Positions 23,728-35,040 of a DNA stretch of 64,000 nt are shown piece after piece; the first letter of the stretch is position 1; the number at the start of each line of letters is the position of its first letter. A program made the position numbers and the translations under genes. Source of the stretch: Oscheius tipulae (taxonomy: Eukaryota; Nematoda; Chromadorea; Rhabditida; Rhabditidae); the NCBI GenBank assembly GCA_037178975.1, contig JASJZH010000006.1:5084001-5148000 (forward strand), read 5' to 3'. The notes under the pieces were generated by a model that was not told where the DNA came from, did no database searches, and worked only from the letters and a program-made list of their open reading frames with translations.

Positions 23728-26175
23728 TTATTCTAACAGTTGACAAAGAGCTACTTGCTTTTCCGCTTCGGCTATTTCTTCCTCTGTGAAGGCGGATGAG
23801 GCTGCGGTTGTATCTGTAAAATTCATCCAGGATTTAGCATATTGGAAGAGCCGTGCAGCTTCTGAAAGGTAAGCCATGCATTGAAAGTGACAGAAAACGG
23901 AAAGTGAACGAAGTGAACGTTAGAACTGAAGAACTAGGCAAAAACAAAAGTGGATCATGCTTTTACCTGAACGATTTCTTCTCGCTAGCATAGCATGAAC
24001 TGCAAATGCTTTCTGACGGTCTTGTTTTGCAGTTGCTTCAACCAATTTCGCGATGTAGGTGTCAGAGACTTGGACAATGTCTACAAATCGGGCTGCTTCA
24101 ACAACGAAACCCTTTTCCAACATAACTTCCAAAATCTCCTCGGTTGCTTTTTGTCTATAGAATCAAATTGAGAAACAAACTTTTAAATAATCACCTTGAC
24201 AAGATATCCAAAGCCGCGTTTGCAATATGTGGACAGCGTGCAGCATAGGATACCAACATGTAGGCTAGCTGTTTTGTCTCGTCAATGACTCTGTAAGTCA
24301 CAAGCTGTTGAAGTTTCTGCATTTGTCCCCCCTCTGCTAGCACTTCTACCAGCATGTCCAGAAAGTAAGGCTTAATCTAGAATGAGAAAGTTGATTAAAA
24401 AAATGCTTACATCGACGACCATTCCAGCAGTATTGAGACTGTTGAGGTACTGAAGCATTACATCTGCCACGTAAGTGCGTTCAACAGACGTGTCTTCTTT
24501 CAATGGAATGAAAACACCTCCCTGGAGAGCTTTTTGATCGAGTTTTGGCAACGAGACGGGCTCAGGAACAAGCTGAGACTTAGTTGGATCTGCTGGTAGA
24601 AGAACAGGCATCACAATCAGATTCTGCGTCATCAATCCGAAGATTTTGCGTATCTAGGGGGATCGATAGACTTGAAACTAATGAATGTTACCTGTTTCAA
24701 TGCAAGTTTTCGATTCCGCAATGCATTCAACAATGTGGTCATGATTAGATTTTCCTGTCCTGTTCGGTTAATGAAAAACTCCAGCAGCGTACTCTTGTCA
24801 TCAATTTCATTATCAGCTGCCTCGCATTTCAATCCAATTTGGTACATCATGCCTGCTTCTGGGTCTGTGAATATTCGATTTATTTGAAGCTGGAATAACG
24901 CACCGGCGACGATGTCGGGAAGAAACATTTTCCAGAACACGTTGTAAAGATTTGGAGAAGGTTGGCACGATGCATGAGGAACTGAGCAAGTGTTTAACAA
25001 AAAAAACATAAGAATACCTATTGTTGTTGTTATGAGAGCTGAATGTGACGGACGATTCAGAGCAAGAGCGACATCGTAAACAAGAGACCTTGCAGATGGC
25101 TGATGGTGTACCAAAACTAGATTGTCAACAATGTTGATGCCAAATCCATCAGTGAAACCTACAAAGGTCCAAAAAATCTATCAAACTAGAACTTACTAAC
25201 GGAAAGAACATATTTTAGTTTTCCTGGGACATTAACATCGCTAGAAAGCTCGAAAAGCAGCAACTCCGCTGTGGACGAGGTCCTCCTGTTGTATCTGATG
25301 ACTATCGTGTAAATTGAGCCGTATCTGAAGTTGAAAAACTCGTTTAATTCCTGCAAAGACACCTACATAGATGCCAAGAACACATCTTTCTCAAGAATAT
25401 GATCCCTTGTGTTGGTTAAAGTAGTTTCGATTTCGAACGGTTTCAACCTTGTAAATTGGCCATGGTGAATGACGATCGGTTGGAAAACAGAACTGCTTGG
25501 ACCCGTTCCAAGCACAAGAAGATTTGACGGAGCCTCAAAGTAATGAAATAACCGTGAAAATAAGGAACTTACATAGTAAATTGCCCAAGACGTCGATATG
25601 TTTGATGAACGCAACAATTTGGACGTTTTCTTGTCTTCAAGGATAGACATTAGTTCCATAGATTGACTTGTCACAAACAATATCTACAAAACAATAGTTA
25701 GAAACAAATAAAATCCACCAGCCTGATTATTCGTGACCCATTCAACAAGAATGATCGGTTCCCTGGACTTTGAAGGCACATTGAACTCGATCGCAGTCCC
25801 CGAAGTGTCATTTTTATCCATCAGTATGATATCCACTGACATGGTGTTCCGTTGAACTGATGCCAGTTTTCCATTTGGTGAAATTTTGACATCTGTGGCA
25901 GGGCCTTTGTCTTTGGTCCTAAAGGTGCACCTCTAAGTAGAGTAAAGTGGAATAAACCTGGTAGAGACGTCTGGTTGACCAAATGTTTTACACGTAAAGG
26001 AGAGAGCACCATTATTTCTAACTGTACATATCTGAAAAATAGCCATGAAAGTGAAAGAGCTACTGCTTACTCTAGAAGTAGATTTGTCGAAGAAATTTCT
26101 TGTTCCCGTAGAAGATGAGGCGTCTGATCCGCAGTCCTGCTCGAATACAATGGAATTACGTCCTATCTCGATCAT
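23728..26175 (-). CDS. RMC1: RMC1 (Mic-1/C18orf8) subunit of the Mon1-Ccz1 Rab7 GEF complex
   Basis: RMC1 stabilises Mon1-Ccz1, the exchange factor that loads Rab7 on late endosomes and autophagosomes. The minus-strand exon chain starts MIEIGRNSIVFEQ at 26175, 3 nt after a TTTTTTCCAG acceptor, and ends in ALCQLLE-stop at 23728. Matches to the family run along its length: an N-terminal beta-propeller-like part (VKISPNGKLASVQRNTMSVD, GFGINIVDNLVLVHHQ, FLPDIVAGALFQLQI), then the helical Mic1 domain (FIPLKEDTSVERTYVADVML, DMLVEVLAEGGQMQKLQQL, ALDILSRQKATEEILEVML, then EKGFVVEAARFVDI and KQDRQKAFAVHAMLARRNRS). Divergent but collinear with the human protein. GGT-like gene lies 462 bp upstream on the same strand. 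Confidence 0.85.
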
Positions 26176-26633
26176 CAGCTGGAAAAAATGAGTTTGAAGG
26201 AAAATAGTAAGGCAAGAAGAACAAGCAACAGCTAAATGTCTAGTCTCTAAGTTGGTTTTTAAGATTCCATCACATTTTCAATAGAACGGCAATGTGTTTG
26301 AGGCTTGAATTTGTCATAACCATCTTTGGAAAGTTCTATTCTGAAAGCTGAAAGTATTCTAAAGTAACTGAGCTTTTTATCAAAGTGAACAGGTTGAAAA
26401 ACATAACTATTTGTGAAGAGATGTCTACAGTAGTTTACTATAAATTTGTACGTGAGTATTCGTGAGCCAAAGTTTGGCGGATTGCCAAAGGGTTCGAAGA
26501 GGACACAGTTTGGTGTAATATACAGGTTTTGTGCTTATAGACATGTGAACGCAGTTTAATGAGAAGAAACCTGATCGTAGCCATAAACAGAAATCGATAA
26601 ACAAACGCTACGCTTCATAAGCAAATGTATAAG

Positions 26634-26639
26634 TTTATT
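26634..26639 (-). terminator. Poly(A) signal overlapping the GGT-like stop codon
   Basis: On the minus strand the end of the gene reads TAT-TAATAAAC, so AATAAA begins at the second base of the stop codon TAA (26640-26638). Confidence 0.6.
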
Positions 26640-28756
26640 AATATCCACGAGTTCCATGACAATGACATGCTTCCCATGTATTTGGACATTTGTGAACAAA
26701 ATAATCACCCAAGTTCTCGATTACGACAGAATTACAGACTTCTTTTACGTCTTGAGGTCGTATGAGACTTGCTATGCAGGTAGCAGTCCGATCGAATAGT
26801 CGATGAGGATGCGCAGCTAATCGCCACTGTAAAGAAGATTATCGTTCTGATGACTTTCTAACCTCATTTTTCTCCAGAAGAATTATTGGAGCCATGTGAG
26901 TTCTTGCCCTTTTCGAGCCTTGAACCGAATTGACATCTTCTTCGTCGTCTGATAAGGAGAACGCCGACATGCCGTTGTTCCATATCCAGCCAAGCTTCTC
27001 GGATCTTCTTTTTGATCCAAAACTGAAGTGTTCTCATTGTAAAAGAGAACATATTGTGCTTACTTTGATACTAGAGTTGAGTCTATTGAGACTATTGCTC
27101 CATTTGGATCTGCCACTGTTATAGTGCTCTGAAATACTGTCTATACTGGGGATGTAGGTATCTTACAACTGCGATAGAATCTTCGAAGACCGTAGAAGCA
27201 GACGTATTGAGATCTGCGACGAAATTTCGGAACTCGGTCGTTGTCAAGTTCAGAGCCAGCATTCTGGACTCTGGAAAGAATGTGGGATCTCCTGAACGCG
27301 GAGAACTAAAGAAGAAAAACAGAAAACAACTTACCGATTGTTTGAAAGGCCTTCAAAATGACGTTTTGCGAAGAGGTATGAGCGTCTGAAACCGGAGATA
27401 GTCGGATTTTCTAGAAACTCACCGAGAGTAAGACGAACACCTAGTTGGTAGGCTGCAAACGCCGAAGGCGGCGGAGGACCAACCAAAGTAAAATTATCAT
27501 TGAAATGAACAAACAAAGGCTCTTCAACCACAGACTCGTAGCTGACAAGATCAAGTTTTGTTATCAATCCTCCTGGAACAAATGTTGAAAGTATTCAAAC
27601 AAAATCTAACCCTTGTTTTTCATCTCCGAGACGATATGGTTAGCAATGTCGCCTTTGTAAAACATGTAAACTGGATCTCTTGACTGTGCCAAACGACGCA
27701 GTGTGTCTGCATAATCCGTACTTTTGATGAAATCTCCTTCTTCCAAAAAAGACGGTACGTCGCCCAGCAGGGATGTCAGGTTCTTGTGGCTTTGCAACAA
27801 AGATGCCAATTCTGCCGTCACAGGGTATCCTGAAAAGCTGCTTGGATTGTTGATTAGAATACACTACCACGCTCCAAAAGATCTACTGTCGGCCAAATAA
27901 GTGATTGCCAACTAACACGACCGGATCCGAACTTTCGAAAGCTGGTCCAAAGTGCATGCAGAGCTCCTGGCACACCGATTGAGGCATATCCTATAACATT
28001 TGCTCTTTAAGAAGCCCGAAGTGTTCCTACCTTCATCTTTCAAGCTCGGCTTGCTGAAATAGGTATTTTCTGTCACGCTCCTTGGTGAACGGATTTGTCC
28101 ATTCACCACAACAGTGGAGTTTCTGAATCACTAAACTCTAAGATGGTGTCTACTTCCTACCCCGTATGCAAAAGTAAAATCAGTTCTCCTCCCATCCCTG
28201 AAGAGTGAGGATGAAGTCCACCCACACAGAAATGTGTTGCTATCGCCGAATCAATTGCATTTCCACCTTGATGTATCACATTTCTAAGCATTCACCAGAT
28301 AAAAATAAAAGAACTCCTCACCTTCCAATCTCGGAACAAAAACCTATTGGACTGCTGACCAGAACTTTTCGATATAACTGAGTAACTGTGTTCACTGTGG
28401 GAGGCATTCCGCTGGTGGATGTAAACTGTATTGATGGCACTTCTGCGGAGGACGTCGAACTGGGTGTATTTGATGAAATTGTATCATTTGAATTAACTGT
28501 TTCAACAATAGGAGGCTAAATTAGTACTTCTATGCATCGAATGATTGCCTTGCTAATTTAGTTGAGATCAATGGAGTGCTTTCGATTCCTTCAAAACGAC
28601 TATTAACGAGAACAAGAATAAGGAAGGCAATAAGGGATAGAATAACGATTACAACAGCAGCGGCCAACCATCGTAGACCTCTGAACAGGAATCGTAATTT
28701 TCAATACGGTTTTACCTTCTTCGCACGTCGTGAATGTTTTCACTTGGTCGATGCAT
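26638..28756 (-). CDS. Gamma-glutamyltranspeptidase-like type II membrane protein, probable pseudoenzyme
   Basis: GGT enzymes cleave gamma-glutamyl bonds of glutathione at the cell surface. This protein has the family layout: a short basic cytoplasmic tail (MHRPSENIHDVRRRGLRW), one membrane anchor (LAAAVVIVILSLIAFLILVL), a Ser/Thr-rich stalk, then the fold with HQGGNAIDSAIATHF, GGLHPHSSGMGGELILLLHT, GVPGALHALW, GDIANHIVSEM, GGLITKLDLVSYE and PPPPSAFAAYQLG. Key sites have changed. The autoprocessing Thr-Thr-His becomes Val-Ser-Thr (VSTITVADPNG), MDDFS becomes MSAFS, SSM-P becomes THM-P and the GGxxGG loop is missing. The C-terminal part is Asp/Glu- and Cys-rich instead. Cleavage and catalysis are therefore unlikely. 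The stop overlaps AATAAA (26634-26639 on the reverse strand). Confidence 0.85.
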
Positions 28757-29894
28757 GCCGCAAGATCATTGAAAACAGTGCAATTTCTGTAAATTGCGGT
28801 TTATGATGTCAAAAAATGGAATTGAATGTGCTCAACGGTAAACTGAGCAAAATGTTACATCAGGGAAAACAGCTGCTGACCACCAAGATATATGCGGGCT
28901 AGCAGGTAGGAAAGAAGAGCCGCAACGGATCTCGAGATAAATTGAAACTAATTAATGGTGACCGGACTTTTTTCTGTGGTCACTGGAACATACGAGCAGC
29001 ACAGTTGCTAACGCAGTGTTGAGCAGCTCCTACGAGAGAATTTATGTGCACTTTCATGACACTTAACAACTGACACCTGTTGTGACTCGCCTAAAAATTG
29101 GTTCGATAGCATTGAATTTGCATCAGAGACAAGCAATAAGATAAAAACGGATCTTCACTGGAGAATAATACAATAATACGTATACACACCGAGAATCTTT
29201 TTAGAGAATCGTGGGCAGGAATACAATGTTAGAAGTTACATAAAGAGTTTACATAAGGGCACAGCACGCATATTTAGCCCCATTGACGATCGTCATTTAT
29301 TTTTCTACATCTGTATATTAGTAAATACGAAAAAGTTAAATGGCGTATAGTCCTACAATCAAGCTGCGCAGCTGCTTGGAATGGCGGCCATCGGAGACGG
29401 CTGGCACTATTCGATTCTCGCATTCTGGTCCTGAAATCTCTTTGAAGATAAGCGACAGTAGTACATGAAAACTTCGTTATAAGACAAGAAATCCTCGTTC
29501 ATTATGTCATCATTTGAATCAACTGAGTTGTCTTCTACAGTCAACACTTCGGGATGCTGAGGAGAGTATTTCTAAAGTAAAAAAACGGTTTGATAAGATT
29601 AAGTGAATACCCGATGGTGTTTTCTGCTGATATTTAGCTCGCTTTCTTGATCTTCATTTTGCGTTCTCTTGTTCTTATACTTTGCTGGCGTGAGCCTTGT
29701 TTTAGAAGTATAACGTCTTTCTCACTGTTACTCTTTTTTGGAACAGATTTGGGAGTTTCTCCTACATTTCCTATCTGTGCGGTCAATAATTTCTGTCACC
29801 CGCAACTTCTCGGGCTATTATCTTTGAAACAATTGAGTAATAGGCCAATCGGGAGTCAAAAAAAAGTCTGAATTATTTGCGCACGAACCCGCCA

Positions 29895-30106
29895 CTCTAA
29901 GTATGCTCAATCGATTTGCCATCAAATTTCAATCTAGAATTGTACTTTCTACTTTCGCAGAAAAACTACCAAGAAAAATGGAAATATTGACGAAATGCTG
30001 TTTTGACCTTGTACGGACTTTTCTCCATTTCTCTTGGTAATTTTTCGGTGAAAGTAGACGATTCTAGCGTGGAATTTGACGGCGAACCGATTGAGCATAC
30101 TTAGAG
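29895..30106. mobile_element. MITE-like foldback element (about 90 bp inverted arms)
   Basis: The left end CTCTAAGTATGCTCAATCG is matched by the reverse complement of the right end. Pairing continues for roughly 85-90 bp with scattered mismatches, through TTTGCC(A/G)TCAAATT, CTAGAAT, CTACTTTC and TACCAAGA(A/G)AAATGG. A centre of about 30 bp is unpaired. There is no coding capacity and no clear target-site duplication. The structure fits a non-autonomous DNA transposon remnant; a long hairpin RNA source is the alternative. Confidence 0.7.
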
Positions 30107-30603
30107 AATGTGTGTGAAGCACTTAAAATGCAAAAGACTGGTTTTCAGGGAACTTCGTTGCGGGACCTGCTTGAAAAAAGCGCGCCGTTCAGCCATTACT
30201 AGACTGTCTCTTTAATCGCAGACAATCAACAGATATTGAACAACAGTTGCTTCAGTTGTACTACTTTAGACGTTTCACCTAGATTCAGCTGTCCTGATAT
30301 GTTATTCACGTGTCAGCGTCGAAATCTGTCTCATCCTCTGCACTGGTGTCGGACGAATCAGAGTCCACCCATGCTATTCTTAGTTTCTTGGATGCAGATC
30401 TCGGCATCTGTCGTCTTCTGCGTCTATTGTAAAAATTTTTGCTGTAGTCCTCGTTAGGATAAATTCTCTCGCTTTTGCTCTTGGATTATAGAAACCTGTG
30501 TAATGAGTGTATCTTCTTTTCTACAACTACTTACCATTGTTTCTTCTTTTTGCCTCCTATCGATGTTTGCTTGAAGCTGGAATATTCGTAATTAGGTTAA
30601 TAA

Positions 30604-30751
30604 TCAGGGATGGGCGGACTCCGGATTCGGATAACGGAATCCGCGGATATCCTAGCGAATCCGCGTTTGGATCCGAATTCGGTATCCGAACACTTTTTAG
30701 AGACTCGGATGCATCCGGATCCGAAATGGTTTTTGAAACCGCCCAGTCCTG
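30604..30751. repeat. ATCCG/CGGAT-rich inverted repeat with GGGCGG ends
   Basis: The left end CAGGGATGGGCGG and the reverse complement of the right end CAGGACTGGGCGG match closely. The interior is packed with CGGAT, ATCCG and GGATCCG(A/G)AT units in both directions, including GGATTCGGAT and GCATCCGGATCCG. This resembles simple foldback repeats dispersed in many animal genomes. No other copy was noticed in the window. Confidence 0.6.
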
Positions 30752-31906
30752 TCGATAATGTATAAGATGTAGATAAGAAATTTGAAATTTGAAATATGAA
30801 TAGGCGTATGACAAAGGGCTATGACTGAGAAGTGTTACAGAGTGATTGTTTTATCCAAACACATGTATGAAAAGCAACATTATTTGTGTCAACTATTCTG
30901 TCTTCTCAGGCCAGAGAAAATAATTTATGACTGCGACAGCAGCATATGTTCTCCACCGAGTTAGGGAGCTCCACCGAGAAAAGGGTTGTATAACCCTCTG
31001 ATGCATAGAGTCAGCATTGTTTTCATTTTAGCATAAAAAGAGGAGATAAATGGCGTATTGCCTTGCATCAAGCTATATGGGTCTCAGAATGAACGTCATT
31101 CCCACTGTTTGTTCTTAATCTGTGTTGTTTTTTGTTCTAATTGATCGGTATTTAAAAATGGACACATATTGAACCACAGTCTCAGTTTCTCATATTTACC
31201 ATGTCAAAAAACAGGTCGATCGTCAAGGAGGCTAAAAGATGAATGACAGCAATCTAGAAGAAGCCTATCATGTGATTTGCATTTCTATATATTCATTTTA
31301 CAATGTAGTTTTAGAGTTCACAGTGTTTTATAATGTGAGCCTGCCTTCCGAATTGTTTAGCCAAGTTTCAACTTGCACACGAAGATGTTAACCGCTGCTC
31401 GAGTCCTAAAGCGATTAGCAAAACAGTTGACCGAAAGCACGCGCAAGTCATAAGCTGGCTATTAGACGCATATTTTTGTTATTGTCTGCTTTTCTGGCTC
31501 GCTTTGCCTAGTGCGCTTTGCAATATCTTAACATAATACTTATTCCATTCATCTTTCAAGTTATCGTTGTAAACATACTTTGGTTGAAACGAACCGGTTA
31601 AATTTAAAGTCAGTAAGTCATTTGTTCTAAAGAAATAATGTTAAACTCAAGCTGAACTGTAGTTTTTTCTAAGTTTCTGCGTTTTGGCCCTGATTCCCAC
31701 GATTTACAACCTGAAATCGAACGTGTGACGAACTTTCACTTTTGTCATCACTGTGACGAAATATCCTTCTCGACCTTTCTACGTCATCACACTAGTCGTT
31801 TATATATCCTCCTGTACTCTCCGTTGCCTTCAGTTTTCCTCTGTATATTCGCATTTTCCCTTTTCCTCGATTTTTTCTTTACAAACTGTTTCTTTCAGAT
31901 TAGAAC

Positions 31907-32702
31907 ATGGCCGAGTTTCCTGATCTAGGCGAACATTGCCACTACCGAGAATGTAAGCGACTTGGTAAGTCACATGTTCACAAATCCTTCTCGATCCTAT
32001 GATACTTTCATTAAAGAAATCTTTCGTATGTAAGGTATTGATTTTAGACTACCTTCCTATGAGATGCAACGCTTGTAAGTGGTCGTACTGCAAAGATCAC
32101 CTTCTCTATGAAGAACACGACTGTCCCGAATCTTATTCAAAGGTTTATCATCATTTTTACTTTTATTTCATGTCTTTGAATTTCAGAATGTGGTGGTTCC
32201 ACAATGTCCATTGTGCTCGAAGCCCGTTCCTGTCCCAAAGGGGCTTGCTGCGGACTATGTTGTAAGTCAATCGAACGAAATATCTTTATTTTCGTTTTAA
32301 GATGAACGAACATATCAACATGAACTGTGAGATCAAGAAGAAGGAGAAAATGTATAAAAATCGATGCTCGAAGAATGGCTGTAAGAAGAAGGAACTGATT
32401 CCTGTCACATGTTCAAATTGCAAAGAGAACTTCTGTTTGAGCCATCGTCATCCTCCTGATCACAACTGTCCTGGCAACGATCCCAAGGCAAGAGCTGCGT
32501 AAGTTATTTCTGAGTGTCTGTTTACAAATTTACCTACAGAGCTGCAGCCATGTCTCGCAACATGAAGAACATGAACCTGAAAGAACGAAACAATCAGACA
32601 AATATGGATGGTGACCTCGCTCTCGCTCTTCAGCTCTCTCAGGAAGAGGAAGATCGCCGGATGGCTCAACGTCTTCAACAAGAGATCAACGGGTTTGCCT
32701 AA
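31907..32702 (+). CDS. aip-1: AIP-1/ZFAND2-type AN1 zinc-finger protein with UIM
   Basis: AIRAP-family protein (arsenite-inducible in C. elegans as aip-1) that works with p97 and the proteasome under proteotoxic stress. Exons 31907-31964, 32048-32142, 32187-32261, 32302-32498, 32540-32702 give 195 residues. The start MAEFPDLGEHC is family-typical and lies after a TTTCTTTCAG acceptor. Two AN1 fingers follow: the first with CxxxxC...CNAC...C...H...H, the second with KNGCKKKE...CSNCKENFCLSHR. The C-terminus carries a ubiquitin-interacting motif, GDLALALQLSQEEEDRR. Whether it is the constitutive ZFAND2B-like or the short inducible type cannot be told by eye; the UIM favours the former. AATAAA at 32840-32845. 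Confidence 0.9.
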
Positions 32703-32845
32703 CAGCCCAATAAGTCAAAATGGCTTCTAGGGGTCAACGCAACCAATCCTCGGACTCAAGGTGCATCATTACCTGATTTGGAGTGCTCCTTGTATGCAAT
32801 TTCCACTTTTTGCAATTGTGATACATTACGGGTTTTATGAATAAA

Positions 32846-33753
32846 AGGTTTTATGAAAATTATGAATATAAAAACCCTTTCTATTAGAGTGCGTCATAAG
32901 TCTTGTCACGTAGTACTACAGCTACCCTTCAAACTTGTAAGATCGATCCGGAAGTTTATTTGGGGGTAGTCGACCCTGAAAAATATATTGAGAGCTGTTG
33001 GGACCTGTAGATGAGAGGGTCGAGGAGTACGGTAGCTTTAAAATCCATGCCAAAAGCCCTTTTCGTTTCGTTGCACTTTTGAAAACTTTTACTTGCTCCT
33101 GTGCAGAGTTATGGCTATTCCAAATTTTTGCACTTTTGGCGCGATGATAAAGTGCTTGATGGATAATGTTCAAAAATAGGCCGAGGGTTCGGAGCCTCTG
33201 CACGGAAATTGTTATTCGATTATTGTTGTTTTGGTCAGCAATAATGTTTCAGGTTTGTATCATGTTTGTGCAATTGGAATGGAAAACCTTTTTTCGTTTG
33301 GGTTTCTAATACTTTATGTTTTATCCGAAATGGTTAAACAGTACGTTTAGCTGGTACTGCAATCGCTACATAACCTAGGAACATATATTAGTCCTGACAC
33401 GTTCTTTTTGGTGACTTTTTTGCCTACCAACTCATCAAAGAGGAACGTCAATGCACTGATTGCACCGTTATCGCTATAATTCAATGACTTTCGGTGAACT
33501 TCAGCCAGTGACGCTGCTGGAAAGATCAACAGATCTGATGTTTTCTATCCAAACAGAGAACCGTGTGAAAGTTCGAACAAATTGCTTCGGTTCAACTGCA
33601 TTTCGTTTCTAAATTTTCGATTCATAGCCTTGTTCTCTCTATGGGTACATATGACGTAACAATGGGATGACCGCTAAAGGATTTGCGTGGCATAGATAAC
33701 ATGAACAAAACTTCAGATTTTCAGATAACATCAGTTTCTTATAGGTTGTCTGA
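32846..33753. other. Intergenic upstream of lipase copy 3
   Basis: No exon chain seen; an open minus-strand frame at 32.92-33.20 kb lacks family resemblance. Two GATAA sites lie close to the lipase start (33695-33699 and 33724-33728), fitting an intestinal promoter. A TTTCTTATAG acceptor precedes the lipase ATG by 9 nt. Confidence 0.5.
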
Positions 33754-35021
33754 ATGCGGGCTTTTGCAATTCTTTTTTCAATTTTCGCTGTAACAGTTAG
33801 AGGAGACGATTGTCATTCTTGTGTCAACAGTGGCGGAAGGTATGTCCACAAGAAGTCTTGTATTGGTCATTAAGTTGGTGTGAAGACGCTTCTTCCGGTC
33901 AGTGTCAAAATAGCATTTCAAATTGCACTACCAAAGTAAAGGTAAGTCCCGTAGTTCATCTCGTCAAGAATTTGCTCAGGACTCGTTGAACTGCCCAAGA
34001 AGTCCGTCAGCAAGTTACGATTATGATGAGAACTTTGCAAGGTACATTGCCACACCGTTCTTGGCCGGAGTTTATGCTGCTGATCCAACACCATGTTTGA
34101 GGTAAGCCACTATTCATGTCTCAACATATCGTGGATCTTAGAAACCAGGTGCCGACAGCACAGCTTTATCAAAACATTCATGTACAATGTAGAAACGGTG
34201 ATCCCAGTGGGTTCCCTCTTGTTCGGTGATAATGTTTTCAGATTCGACCTGCCATGCTTATGTTGCTTTTGATGTAACAAAGAAATCTATCATTGTAGTG
34301 TTTGAGGGGACAAATGGCCAGCAACAATGGATCGATGAGATTTCTTCTTTCTTCATGTGAGACGCCTTTCAACCACTTTAACTTAGTTGTTCTCGTGGCA
34401 AGAAGCCGTTCTTTGACAATGGTCATGTTTACGCCTACTTCTACAACGCGTTCTATTATCTGTGGAATGGTGGCCTTGAAGCAGCAGTTCGTAGCTTGAA
34501 ATACTTATATCCTGATTACGAACTCTGGGTTAGTGACTTTGGTCTAGTACAAGGTTTGCTAGGCATTTGGCCACTCACTTGGAGCATCTATCTGCACTGT
34601 ATTTGCTTCACACACTGTGAGGACGTCTCTTTGGGCGGCTGAAAAAGTTAAGCTACTAACATTTGGTCAACCACGTACCGGCGATAAACAGTTTTCGGAA
34701 TGGCACGATAATACCTTTCTCTATTCTTATCGCGTAGTACACAAGCAAGATCCAGTTCCACATGTACCTCCCTTGCTCGGTCCCGATGAAGTATTCCATC
34801 ATAGATACGAAGTTTGGTAAGATACCTACGATACAGCACACATCATATTCAGGTACAACAATGACATGAAACTTGGAGATTCTTATCAACTCTGCCAAGA
34901 AGCCGACGGACCTTACTGTAGCAATACTCAGGAAGACACTGTCTGGGAAGACCACGTAATTTACTTTGATCGTAGTATTACCGAAGAATGGGCCAACTCT
35001 GGCTGTCCAAACATGCTATAG
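33754..35021 (+). CDS. Secreted class 3 lipase, copy 3, divergent with N-terminal Cys module
   Basis: Predicted secreted lipase: signal peptide MRAFAILFSIFAVTV, then a Cys-rich extension not present in the other three copies (DDCHSC...WCEDASSGQCQ...ISNCTTK), then the hydrolase domain. Landmarks: CHAYVAFDVTKKSIIVVFEG, YNAFYYLWNGGLEAAVRSL, the elbow AFGHSLGASI, FGQPRTGD, HKQDPVPHVPP (Asp), HHRYEVWYNNDM and EDHVIYFDR (His). Exon joins were chosen by phase and by comparison with the paralogues; the join that makes VQ-Y-STCHAY, near 34190, is the weakest. The stop TAG at 35019-35021 is followed by AATGAA, a variant poly(A) signal, and lies 19 bp from the stop of the opposite-strand gene. Confidence 0.88.
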
Positions 35022-35040
35022 AATGAACCTTTATTCACAT

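Larger units (their letters stand above)
28757..31906. other. 3.1 kb gene-poor region with foldback elements
   Basis: Lies between the divergent 5-prime ends of the GGT-like gene and aip-1. No exon chain is visible on either strand. It contains a 212 bp imperfect palindrome and an ATCCG-rich inverted repeat (separate entries), plus AT-rich unique sequence. Both promoters should be near the ends. Confidence 0.55.

Noticed and set aside
29340-31080. Two similar stretches (AAATGGCGTAT...CATCAAGCT) about 1.7 kb apart
   Set aside because: The match is only about 25-30 bp with gaps and does not extend, so it is not called a repeat.
32922-33203. Open minus-strand frame of 93 codons downstream of aip-1
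   Set aside because: No splice context, signal peptide or family resemblance; composition looks random.
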